Shown here in pieces: positions 9,447 to 18,123 of a DNA stretch of 53,954 nucleotides. The position numbers were made by a program, and so were the translations under genes. The notes beneath the pieces are model-generated. The model was not told the origin of the DNA and searched no databases. It was given only the letters and a program-made list of their open reading frames with translations. Numbering within the stretch: position 1 is the first letter of the stretch; every line of letters begins with the position of its first letter. The stretch is from Sneathiellales bacterium (GTDB lineage: Bacteria; Pseudomonadota; Alphaproteobacteria; Minwuiales; Minwuiaceae): assembly GCA_026992315.1 (NCBI GenBank), contig JALXAG010000151.1:1-53954 (forward strand), read 5' to 3'.

Positions 9447-10325
9447 TCAATCCGGGGGCGGAGGCTGATCCCGGTTTTCCCGGCGCAGGGCGCGGGCAAG
9501 GAAACGGGCCAGTGCCAGGGTGGCGGGCGATCCCCCGGCATGGGCCTGATAGAGGGCGATTTCGGATTCCGGCAGGGCGGGCAGGCCGTCGGCCTCGCCC
9601 AGCAGGCGCAGACCGGGGCGGGCCGTGCCTTCCTTGACGATGGTGATGGCCAGCCCCTCTGCCGCCATGGCCTCCACCGCGCCGATACTGGTGGTCGAGA
9701 AGATGACCCGCCATTGCCGCCCGGCCGCGGCCAGGGCCTCCAGCCCCCATTGCCGGTACAGATTGCCCGGCGGCAGCAGCGCCAGCGGCAGGACCGGGCC
9801 GTCCGGCAGGGGGTGGTTTGCGGAAAAAGCGAAACAGGTGCGTTCCCGGCGCAGGACCTGGCCGCGCCCCGTGCCTTCCTTCTGGGTGGCGAGAACCAGA
9901 TCGTAGCTGCTGCCGAGTTCCTTCATCAGGTGATGCGAGAAACCGGTGGTGATTTCCAGATGGATATGCGGGTGTTCCTCGGCGAAACGGGCGAGGATCG
10001 GCGGCAGGATGACCGAGGCGTAATCGTCCATCACCGCCAGCCGGGCGGTGCCGCCGGCACCGCTGCCCTGCAGAGCCTCCAGCGTTTCGTCATGCAGGGC
10101 AAGCATGCGGCGGGCGTAGCCGAGCAGGGTTTCTCCCTCCACGGTCAGGGAAAAGCGGTTGCCCTGCCGGTCGAACAGGGTGCAGCCGGTAATCTCCTCC
10201 AGCCGGCGGATCTGCATGCTGACCGCCGATTGGGTGCGGCCCAGAATATGGGCGGCACGGGTGAACCCGCCGAAATCGACGATGGTTGCGAAGCTGCGCA
10301 GCAATTCGGTGTCGATGTGACGCAT
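9447..10325 (-). CDS. LysR family transcriptional regulator
   Basis: 'IDTELLRSFATIVDFGGFTRAAHILGRTQSAVSMQIRRLEEITGCTLFDRQGNRFSLTVEGETLLGYA' HTH. Confidence 0.95.
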   Translation of the reverse strand: MRHIDTELLRSFATIVDFGGFTRAAHILGRTQSAVSMQIRRLEEITGCTLFDRQGNRFSLTVEGETLLGYARRMLALHDETLEALQGSGAGGTARLAVMDDYASVILPPILARFAEEHPHIHLEITTGFSHHLMKELGSSYDLVLATQKEGTGRGQVLRRERTCFAFSANHPLPDGPVLPLALLPPGNLYRQWGLEALAAAGRQWRVIFSTTSIGAVEAMAAEGLAITIVKEGTARPGLRLLGEADGLPALPESEIALYQAHAGGSPATLALARFLARALRRENRDQPPPPD

Positions 10326-10379
10326 GGCGCTTCCGTTGCCGTGTTGAGCTGTCCGCCGTTTTCGGCAGGGGATTGTTCA

Positions 10380-10412
10380 ATCAATAATATTGATGAAATA
10401 TATAATATCAAT
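10380..10412. promoter_or_regulatory. AT-rich cluster of inverted half-sites between lysR and ilvD
   Basis: atcaat-N3-attgat-N12-atcaat (10380-85, 10389-94, 10407-12). Confidence 0.45.
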
Positions 10413-10451
10413 TCATTTCCAATATGACAGGCGATGATTAACCTGTGGCAG

Positions 10452-10510
10452 ATGCCCCGGCTACCGGATACACTCTCTCAAGTCCCGGCAAGGCCCGGTA
10501 GTTGGGGCAT
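10452..10510 (+). ncRNA. Candidate structured ilvD leader: 16-bp stem including two G-U wobbles, 27-nt loop
   Basis: atgccccggctaccgg (10452-10467) pairs with ccggtagttggggcat (10495-10510). Confidence 0.5.
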
Positions 10511-10560
10511 ACCGCCGCAGCACAACGCCTTACAGAATCGTTTTAACTGAGGTCGACCAG

Positions 10561-12381
10561 ATGCCCAGATACCGTTCTCACACTTCCACCCGCGGCCGTA
10601 ACATGGCCGGTGCCCGTTCGCTCTGGCGCGCCACGGGAATGACCGACGCCGATTTCAACAAGCCGATCATCGCGGTGGTCAATTCGTTTTGCGAATTCGT
10701 ACCCGGTCATGTGCATCTGCGCGATGTCGGGCGGATCGTCGCCGAACAGATTGCCGCCGCCGGCGGTGTCGGGCGGGAATTCAACACCATCGCCATCGAT
10801 GACGGCATCGCCATGGGCCATGACGGCATGCTCTACAGCCTGCCCTCGCGCGAACTGATCGCGGATTCGATCGAATACATGGTCAATGCCCATTGCGCCG
10901 ATGCGATGGTCTGCATTTCCAACTGCGACAAGATCACGCCGGGCATGATGCTGGCATCGCTGCGGCTGAACATTCCGACGGTATTCGTATCCGGCGGTCC
11001 GATGGAGGCGGGGCGCGGCAATGGCGAACGCCTCGACCTGGTGCATGCGATGAAGCGTGCCGCCGACGATCATTACACCGATGAACAGGTCGCCGAGGTG
11101 GAGCGCAATGCCTGCCCCACCTGCGGGGCCTGTTCCGGCATGTTCACGGCCAATTCGATGAATTGCCTGACCGAGGCGCTGGGCCTATCGCTGCCCGGCA
11201 ACGGCTCGCTGCTGGCCACCCATGCCCGCCGCCGCTCTTTGTTCGAGCAGGCGGGGCGGCGCATCGTCGAAATCGCCCGCGCCTGGTACGAGCAGGACGA
11301 TGAAAGCGTTCTGCCGCGCGGCATCGCCACCCGGGCCGCGTTCGAAAATGCCATGTCGCTGGACATCGCCATGGGCGGATCGACCAATACGATCCTGCAT
11401 CTTCTGGCCGCCGCCCGCGAAGGCGAGGTCGATTTCAAAATGGACGATATCGACGCCCTCTCGCGCAAGATTCCCAATCTGTGCAAGGTGGCGCCTGCCA
11501 CCGAAAATTATTTCATGGAGGATGTTCATCGCGCCGGCGGTGTGATGGCGATTCTCGGCCAGCTCGACCGGCTGGGGCTGATCGCGCGCGACGTTTCCAC
11601 CGTCAGCGGCGCCAGCCTGGGCGATCTGCTGGAAAAATGGGATATATCGCGTAACCCGGACGAAGAAGTGCAAGCCTTCTACCGCGCCGCGCCGGGTGGT
11701 GTGCGCAGCACCCGGGCCTTCGGGCAGGACAATCAATACGAAACCCTGGATACGGATCGTGAGAACGGCTGTATCCGCGATGGCGAACACGCTTATTCGC
11801 AGGATGGCGGTCTGGCGGTGCTGAAAGGCAATCTGGCCGAAGAGGGCTGTGTGGTCAAAACCGCGGCGGTGCTGGAGGATATGCGCGTCTTCTCCGGCCC
11901 GGCGAAAGTCTTCGAATCCCAGGACGAGGCGGTATCCGGCATTCTCGGCGGCGCGGTGAAGCCGGGCGATGTGGTGGTGGTGCGTTATGAAGGGCCGCGC
12001 GGCGGGCCCGGCATGCAGGAGATGCTCTACCCCACCACTTATCTGGCCTCGCGCGGGCTGGCTTCTTCCTGTGCGCTGATCACCGACGGGCGTTTCTCCG
12101 GCGGCTCCTCCGGGCTGTCGATCGGGCATATCTCGCCCGAGGCGGCCGAGGGCGGCCTGATCGCCCTGATCGAGGATGGCGATATCATTGAGATCGACAT
12201 TCCCGCCCGCCGCCTTCACCTGGCGGTGGCGGAGGATGAGCTGGCCGCCCGGCGTCGGCGCATGGAAGCATCAGCCGCGCCTTATCAGCCGAAAGCGCGC
12301 GAACGCAAGGTTTCGGCGGCGCTGAAGATCTATGCCGCTCATGTCGCCAATGCCGCCCGTGGGGCGGTGCGCGAAATCTGA
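10561..12381 (+). CDS. ilvD: Dihydroxy-acid dehydratase
   Basis: '[27 protein letters not shown]', '[33 protein letters not shown]', '[32 protein letters not shown]'. Confidence 0.98.
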   Translation: MPRYRSHTSTRGRNMAGARSLWRATGMTDADFNKPIIAVVNSFCEFVPGHVHLRDVGRIVAEQIAAAGGVGREFNTIAIDDGIAMGHDGMLYSLPSRELIADSIEYMVNAHCADAMVCISNCDKITPGMMLASLRLNIPTVFVSGGPMEAGRGNGERLDLVHAMKRAADDHYTDEQVAEVERNACPTCGACSGMFTANSMNCLTEALGLSLPGNGSLLATHARRRSLFEQAGRRIVEIARAWYEQDDESVLPRGIATRAAFENAMSLDIAMGGSTNTILHLLAAAREGEVDFKMDDIDALSRKIPNLCKVAPATENYFMEDVHRAGGVMAILGQLDRLGLIARDVSTVSGASLGDLLEKWDISRNPDEEVQAFYRAAPGGVRSTRAFGQDNQYETLDTDRENGCIRDGEHAYSQDGGLAVLKGNLAEEGCVVKTAAVLEDMRVFSGPAKVFESQDEAVSGILGGAVKPGDVVVVRYEGPRGGPGMQEMLYPTTYLASRGLASSCALITDGRFSGGSSGLSIGHISPEAAEGGLIALIEDGDIIEIDIPARRLHLAVAEDELAARRRRMEASAAPYQPKARERKVSAALKIYAAHVANAARGAVREI

Positions 12382-12403
12382 CCGTTCCGGCGCCGCATGA
12401 CCT

Positions 12404-12443
12404 TGAGGGGGGGGGGAAGCAGGACATCCCCCCTTCGTTTTTT
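12404..12443 (+). terminator. Probable terminator after ilvD
   Basis: G-run/C-run hairpin (gaggggg...ccccccttc) followed by gtttttt. Confidence 0.6.
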
Positions 12444-12488
12444 CGTCTGGCCCTCCGGCCGAAGTTCGTAAGATTTTCCGATATGCCC

Positions 12489-13478
12489 TCAGCCCCACAG
12501 AGCCGGTTCCGGCGCATGGATGGCGCTGCCGTCAAAACGCAGGCCGGGGCTGCGGTCGCGGCTGAGCAACAGCGGCCCGTCGAGATCGACGAATTCGGCC
12601 CCCTGCGCCACGACCCAGGCCGGGGCCATGGCCAGGCTGGTGGCCAGCATGCAGCCGACCATGATGCCGAAGCCCATGTCACGAGCCGCCTTTTCGAGGG
12701 CCAGGGCTTCGCTCAGCCCGCCGGTTTTATCCAGCTTGATGTTGATGAAATCGTAGCGCCGGCGCAGTTCCTCCAGCCCGCTGCGGGTGTGGGCGGCTTC
12801 ATCGGCACAGATCGGAACCGGGCGCGTCAGGCGCGTCAGGGCGCTGTCGTCATCGGCGGGAAAAGGCTGTTCTATCAGGGCGATGCCGATTTTTTCCATG
12901 GCCGGGATCATGCGTTCGTAGGTGGCGGTGTCCCATCCCTCATTGGCATCGACGATCAGCCGCGCATCGGGGGCGCCGTCCCGCACCGCCTGCAGGCAGG
13001 CCAGGTCGTCCTCTCCGCCCAGCTTCACCTTCAGTACCGGTCGGTTGCGGGCCGCCCGGGCCTTGTTGCCCATTTCCTCTGCCGTGCCCAGGCCGATGGT
13101 GAAGGCGGTGATCAGCGGCCGGTCGGGGCGGGGCTGCCCCAAAAGGGAGAAGATATCGCCGGCGGATTTCTTGGCTTCCAGGTCCCACAGGGCGCAGTCG
13201 ATGGCGTTGCGCGCGGCGCCGGGGGCCAGGGCCGTTTGCAGCTCTTCCCGGCTCATGCCGCCTTCCAGGGCGGGGCGCAGTTCCTCGATTTGTTCGATGA
13301 CGCTGCCGACCGATTCCCCGTAACGGGCATAGGGTACGCATTCCCCGCGGCCGTGCAGGCCGGTTTCCTGCAGAATAACGGTTACGGTTTCTGCCGCGGT
13401 CTTGGTGCCGCGCGCGATGGTGAAACCGCCTTCGATCGGCCAGGAGTCGCGCTCGATGCGCAGGGTTCTTTCCGCCAT
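12489..13478 (-). CDS. dgcA: N-acetyl-D-glutamate racemase / dipeptide epimerase-like enolase superfamily protein (DgcA-like)
   Basis: 'FTIARGTKTAAETVTVILQETGLHGRGECVPYARYGES', 'LKVKLGGEDD', 'LIVDANEGWD', 'ICADEAAHT', 'INIKLDKTGGLSEAL': enolase superfamily; adjacent to a DUF1611/DgcN gene. Confidence 0.8.
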   Translation of the reverse strand: MAERTLRIERDSWPIEGGFTIARGTKTAAETVTVILQETGLHGRGECVPYARYGESVGSVIEQIEELRPALEGGMSREELQTALAPGAARNAIDCALWDLEAKKSAGDIFSLLGQPRPDRPLITAFTIGLGTAEEMGNKARAARNRPVLKVKLGGEDDLACLQAVRDGAPDARLIVDANEGWDTATYERMIPAMEKIGIALIEQPFPADDDSALTRLTRPVPICADEAAHTRSGLEELRRRYDFINIKLDKTGGLSEALALEKAARDMGFGIMVGCMLATSLAMAPAWVVAQGAEFVDLDGPLLLSRDRSPGLRFDGSAIHAPEPALWG

Positions 13479-13480
13479 CT

Positions 13481-14497
13481 TCACAGTCCCGGCATGCGAT
13501 CGACAATCGCCTCCACGCCATCGCGCAGGGGATCGACGCAGGGCAGGCCGGTGCGCTGCGCCAGATCGTCGAGCAGACGCCGCCCCTCTTCCGGAGAGAG
13601 GGCGGAGCAATTGACGCTGACGGCAATCATGCGTGCATCCGGATTGGTGCGCCGGGCAACGCGCAGGTTCAGATCGATGCATTCTTCGATGTCGGGCAGG
13701 GGGTAATCCACGGCACGCATGGTCTTGCGGGTCGGTTCATGGCACAGCACCAGCGCGTCGGGCTGGGCGCCATGGATCAGCCCCATGGTGACCCCGGCAA
13801 AGGCCGGATGGAACAAGGAACCCTGGCCTTCGATGATGTCCCAGTGATCCTCGTCATTGGCCGGGGCGATGGCCTCCACCGCACCGGAAATGAAATCGGC
13901 GACCACCGCATCGACAGAGACGCCCGATCCGGCGATCAGGATGCCGGTCTGGCCGGTGGCGCGGAAATCGGCCTTGATGCCCTTTTCCTTCAGGGCGCGC
14001 TCGATGGCGAGGGAGGTGTACATCTTGCCGACCGAACAATCGGTGCCGACCGTCAGCAGCCGCTTGCCGCTGCGCCTGGCGCCCTTGCCGGTGGCGAAGC
14101 GCTGCGTCGGATGACGCACATCGAACAAGTTGCGCCCGGCGGCGCGGGCCGCTTCGCGGATCGGGGCGATATCGTTCAGGCGCATATGCAGGCCGGAGGC
14201 GACATCCAGTCCGGCCTCAATGGCCTCCAATATCGATGTAATCCAGTTTTCGGCCAGAATGCCGCCCGAATTGGCGGCGCCGATCACCATGGTCCTTACC
14301 CCGGCGGCGGCGGCTTCCTTCGGGGTCATTTCCCGCAGGCCGAGATCGGCCTTGCAGCCGGGAAGGCGGCTCTGGCCGATGCACCATTGCGGCCGCCACT
14401 GCAGGATTCCGGCGGCTGTCTTGGCGGCCAGCTGATCCTGGACATCGCCGATGAACAAAAGATAGGGCGGAGCGATCGACAAGACGTTTTCGGTCAT
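13481..14497 (-). CDS. dgcN: DUF1611 / N-acetyltransferase DgcN-like protein
   Basis: 'PYLLFIGDVQDQLAAKTAAGILQWRPQWCIGQSRLPGC', 'LLTVGTDCSVGKMYTSLAIERALKEKG' (P-loop-like), 'IEGQGSLFHPAFAGVTMGLIHGAQPDALVLCHEPTR', typical of DUF1611. Confidence 0.85.
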   Translation of the reverse strand: MTENVLSIAPPYLLFIGDVQDQLAAKTAAGILQWRPQWCIGQSRLPGCKADLGLREMTPKEAAAAGVRTMVIGAANSGGILAENWITSILEAIEAGLDVASGLHMRLNDIAPIREAARAAGRNLFDVRHPTQRFATGKGARRSGKRLLTVGTDCSVGKMYTSLAIERALKEKGIKADFRATGQTGILIAGSGVSVDAVVADFISGAVEAIAPANDEDHWDIIEGQGSLFHPAFAGVTMGLIHGAQPDALVLCHEPTRKTMRAVDYPLPDIEECIDLNLRVARRTNPDARMIAVSVNCSALSPEEGRRLLDDLAQRTGLPCVDPLRDGVEAIVDRMPGL

Positions 14498-14504
14498 ATT
14501 GTTG

Positions 14505-15107
14505 TTATTCCTTTTCAAAAAGCGCAGCATATTCGCGGGCGAGCTGCTGCATGTAGCGGTTCATTTCCTCCTGAAATTCAGGCTGATCCCACAGCCGGTG
14601 CTCACCGCGGGCATAGGCCAGGGCATTATGGTGGTAGAGGAAGGCATTGAGCCGGTTGCGGATGTAATTGTTCTGGGTGCGCGTCACCTTGCCGGGAACG
14701 CCCATGACGATGCTGTTGTCGGGTATGACCGTCCCCTCCTTGAGAAACGAGTGGCCGCCGACGATACAATTGTTGCCGATGACGCAGCCGTCCATGATGG
14801 TGCTGTTGATGCCGATCAGGCAGTTGTCGCCGATACTGCAGCCATGAATGGTGCAGTGATGGGTGATCGAACAATGGGCGCCGACATGGGTGCCGGTGGC
14901 GGCGCCGACATGGATCATGGTGAAATCCTGAATATTGGTCCATTCGCCGATGGTGATCTCATAGAATTCGGCGCGGGCAACGACATGGGGCCAGATGCTG
15001 GCGCCTTTGCCGATGCGTACCTTCCCGTAGAGCAGGGCGCTGGGGTGGATCCAGGCCGGATCGTTCAGAACGATGCCGGGGCCGTAATCATGTGTCTTCG
15101 TATTCAT
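14505..15107 (-). CDS. Hexapeptide-repeat acyltransferase / gamma-carbonic anhydrase-like protein
   Basis: Left-handed beta-helix repeats: 'GKGASIWPHVVARAEFYEITIGEWTNIQDFTMIHVGAATGTHVGAHCSITHHCTIHGCSIGDNCLIGINSTIMDGCVIGNN'. Confidence 0.9.
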   Translation of the reverse strand: MNTKTHDYGPGIVLNDPAWIHPSALLYGKVRIGKGASIWPHVVARAEFYEITIGEWTNIQDFTMIHVGAATGTHVGAHCSITHHCTIHGCSIGDNCLIGINSTIMDGCVIGNNCIVGGHSFLKEGTVIPDNSIVMGVPGKVTRTQNNYIRNRLNAFLYHHNALAYARGEHRLWDQPEFQEEMNRYMQQLAREYAALFEKE

Positions 15108-15130
15108 GAAGTTATTCCGTTATCCAGATA

Positions 15131-16462
15131 TTATTCGAAATTGTCGAACAATGCGTCGGCGGCGGCGCTGTCGCCGCCCTCGGTGCCGGAGAATTGGGCG
15201 GCACGGCGCTGATAATAGGCGCCCTGCAGGGCGGTGTAATAGTCCAGGGAACTGCGGCGGAGTTCGTCCAGCGGTTCGAGCAGGGCTTCCCGCCGGCTCA
15301 ATCCCCCGGCGGCGGCGATGCCGTAATTGGCCGCCGGCGTCAGCAGATAGGTTTTGGGATCCAGCGCCGTATCGACTGCCAGGCCGAAGGCATCGCGCAT
15401 GTTGGAGGGGCCGATCAGCGGCAGGTCGAGATAAGGACCGGCCCCAAGGCCGTAGGCATGTAGCGTGGCCCCGAAATCGTTGGGCCGGCGCTGCCAGCCG
15501 ATCAGATCCGCCGCCGCATCGTAGAAGCCCAGCACGCCGACGGTGCTGTTGATGGCGAAACGGGCCAGAGTGGTGCCGGCCTCGCCAAATCCGCCCTGCA
15601 GCAGGCTGTTGGCGGCATTGACCGGCTCGCGCAGGTTGAACAGGGCGTTGTCAATGCCGGTTTTGATGATTTCAGGGGTATAGCCATAGAGCTGGGCCAG
15701 CGGGCGCAGAAAGAACAGATCCGCCACTTCGTTGAAGGAAAAGAGCGAAACATTGGCCGGTTCGAGCGGATCCCAGATGATATCGGCCTCTTCCGGTTCC
15801 TTGCCCGTATTCCCGTATTCCCCCGCCGGCGCTGTCTGAACAGACGATTCGTCCTGAAGCGAGTTATCCCGAGGCGAGGCGAAAACGCTGCCGACGGCCA
15901 TGGCCGTCCCGCCGGTGGCGTAATCGTTGAGGACGGGCTGATTGTACAGCGACGGCGGCAACGGCACGGCCCGCGGCGGGGGCATGTCGCCATAGATGCG
16001 GCCGCTGCGGGCCTGCGGCGGCATGAGGGCGGATGCCGATTTGTCATCGGTATAATCTCGTGTCGCGGTTGCGGCAAACAGGCCGGGGAACGCAGCGCTG
16101 ACGGCTGTCTGAATGGCGTTTTCCGCATCCGGGGCGTTTTGGCGGGCATAGGCGGCGATGGCCTGCGCCTGGGCGGGGAAGGCGGCGATGGTGGCTACGA
16201 CGGCGCTGGCCAGATCGCCATTGGCACGGCTGAGCGCCGCCTGATAGGCCGATCGCCTGAGATAGGGATTGTCGGGCAGATAGGCCTGTTCGCGCCTGGC
16301 GTTGCCGATCAGATCCTCGCGCAGACGGATGGCCCTGTCGATACTTTGCGCTGCCTGTGCGTCGATGCCGAGGGCACTGGCTGTCCCGGATGCAGCGGCA
16401 AGCAGCAGCACAATCATTGCTGCAAGGACATATCTGTAGCACGATGGCATCATTCCCCCCAC
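15131..16462 (-). CDS. MlaA/VacJ family lipoprotein with extended N-terminal region
   Basis: C-terminal half 'DPLEPANVSLFSFNEVADLFFLRPLAQLYGY...ALFNLREPVNAANSLLQGGFGEAGTTLARFAINSTVGVLGFYDAA' is VacJ; the N-terminal ~200 aa are outside that domain. Confidence 0.88.
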   Translation of the reverse strand: MGGMMPSCYRYVLAAMIVLLLAAASGTASALGIDAQAAQSIDRAIRLREDLIGNARREQAYLPDNPYLRRSAYQAALSRANGDLASAVVATIAAFPAQAQAIAAYARQNAPDAENAIQTAVSAAFPGLFAATATRDYTDDKSASALMPPQARSGRIYGDMPPPRAVPLPPSLYNQPVLNDYATGGTAMAVGSVFASPRDNSLQDESSVQTAPAGEYGNTGKEPEEADIIWDPLEPANVSLFSFNEVADLFFLRPLAQLYGYTPEIIKTGIDNALFNLREPVNAANSLLQGGFGEAGTTLARFAINSTVGVLGFYDAAADLIGWQRRPNDFGATLHAYGLGAGPYLDLPLIGPSNMRDAFGLAVDTALDPKTYLLTPAANYGIAAAGGLSRREALLEPLDELRRSSLDYYTALQGAYYQRRAAQFSGTEGGDSAAADALFDNFE

Positions 16463-16492
16463 GCCCCGTATCGTCTTTACGATGGCGGGATA

Positions 16493-17338
16493 TTAGAGCA
16501 TTTTCCGGGAGGCCGCTATTCTATCCCGCAGGCGGGCCGCTTTGGCATCGGCGGCCGCAATCGCTGCGGGCGACAGGCTTCGCCGCAGGGCTTTCACGTT
16601 TTCCGCCGCCAGTTCCTCGCCTTCCCCGGCGGCCAGGGTCGCCCAGGCCAGGGCCGTGACCGGATCGCGTCTTACCCCTTCGCCGCGGGCATAGCGCACG
16701 GCAAGGCGGCTTTGGGCGCGCACATGTCCCTGCAGGGCGGCTTTTTCGAACCAGGCGGCGGCGGCCGCCAGGTCGCGGGGGCCGCCACGGCCGTCGCGCA
16801 GGAATTTGGCCAGATTGTACTGGGCTGCAGCCAGGCCGCTGACCGCCGCTTTCTCCAGCAGGCGCCGGGCGATGGCATCGTTGCGTTCAACGCCGAGCCC
16901 ATAGGCATACATCTGCGCCAATGAGTATTGAGAACGCACCAGCCCGCCATCGGCGGCCCGCCGCAGCAGGCGCAGGGCTTCGGCGGCGGCGGCACGGTTG
17001 CCTTTCAGGCTGGCCTCCTCGATCAGGGCCAGCGCCAGATTGTGGCTGGCGGCCAGGTATCCGCCCTTGGCCGCCTGACGCCACCATGCCATGGCCCGCG
17101 CCCGATCGGCCGGCACGCCCCGGCCTTCGGCATACAGCACGCCCATATTGTACTGGGCCAGGGCGTTGCCGCCTTCCGCCAGCGGCTGCCAGTATTTCCG
17201 TGCCGTGACAAAATCGCCCTGCTGATAGGCCTGCCAGCCCATGGCGAAGGGGTTTTCCTCTGCCCGGGCGTTCGCAAAGAGGGCGGTCAGAAACATCAGT
17301 ACCGGCAGAAAGAAGAGGACTTTGCGCATAACCGTCAT
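16493..17338 (-). CDS. Sel1-repeat (SLR/TPR) secreted protein
   Basis: Signal peptide plus repeats such as 'GNALAQYNMGVLYAEGRGVPADRARAMAWWRQAAKGGYLAAS'. Confidence 0.9.
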   Translation of the reverse strand: MTVMRKVLFFLPVLMFLTALFANARAEENPFAMGWQAYQQGDFVTARKYWQPLAEGGNALAQYNMGVLYAEGRGVPADRARAMAWWRQAAKGGYLAASHNLALALIEEASLKGNRAAAAEALRLLRRAADGGLVRSQYSLAQMYAYGLGVERNDAIARRLLEKAAVSGLAAAQYNLAKFLRDGRGGPRDLAAAAAWFEKAALQGHVRAQSRLAVRYARGEGVRRDPVTALAWATLAAGEGEELAAENVKALRRSLSPAAIAAADAKAARLRDRIAASRKML

Positions 17339-17350
17339 CTGCTTTTCCTC

Positions 17351-17986
17351 CTATCGGGCCTGGACGCCCAGGCGCTGGGTGCGGGCGCGCAGCAATTGCA
17401 GCAGGCCGTTCATTCCCCCGTTGCGCAGCACGGTGGCGAATTCCTGGCGCTGGGTGACGGCCATGCTGACCCCTTCGACCGTAACGTCGATGATTTTCGG
17501 CTGTCCGGCAAATTCCCTGAGCCGCCAGCCGATTCTGATCGGCTGATTGTTCGGCCGTTCGATGACGCTGTCGACCAGCATGTCGCGCCGGCCTGCCTTG
17601 CGCACGCCGGTCACGCGTAGCGTTTCGCCGGAATATCCGCCAAGGCGCCGGGCATAGGTCTTGACGACATAGAGCGTGAACAGACGCTGATATTCGCCGC
17701 GTTGTTCAGGGGTGGCACTGCGCCAGGCGCGGCCGAGGGCGAAGCGTGCGATGAAATCGATCTGGAAACCCTGTCGGATCAGCCTGCCGACAGCGGCTTC
17801 GCGCGCGGCCACCGATGTTCCGGAGGTGCTGAGAAGTCGTGTCGCCTCCCGTCCCAGCCAGTCGATATGACTGGCGGCGGAGTTGGGGGTCAGCGCAGCG
17901 GCAAGCGGCACCGCGCCGAAGCCGAGAAAGGCGACGATCAGGATCGCCAGCAGCCGGATCTGCCGAAAATGCCGAAAATCTAGCAA
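17351..17986 (-). CDS. MlaC family phospholipid-binding ABC transporter substrate-binding protein
   Basis: 'RFALGRAWRSATPEQRGEYQRLFTLYVVKTYARRLGGYSGETLRVTGVRKAGRRDMLVDSVIERPNNQPIRIGWRLREFAGQPKIIDVTVEGVSMAVTQRQEFATVL' matches MlaC/Ttg2D. Confidence 0.93.
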   Translation of the reverse strand: MLDFRHFRQIRLLAILIVAFLGFGAVPLAAALTPNSAASHIDWLGREATRLLSTSGTSVAAREAAVGRLIRQGFQIDFIARFALGRAWRSATPEQRGEYQRLFTLYVVKTYARRLGGYSGETLRVTGVRKAGRRDMLVDSVIERPNNQPIRIGWRLREFAGQPKIIDVTVEGVSMAVTQRQEFATVLRNGGMNGLLQLLRARTQRLGVQAR

Positions 17987-18123
17987 ACAACCCTCCCGTA
18001 CGGATGAAGCCGGACCGCAATATCGCGGCCGGCGCGATGATACTTTCCCCCGTACACGGAAGGATAGAGGATCGGTTTCATCCGGGCAATCGGCAGGCGA
18101 TGGCGCCGCCTCGCTTCAGCGGG

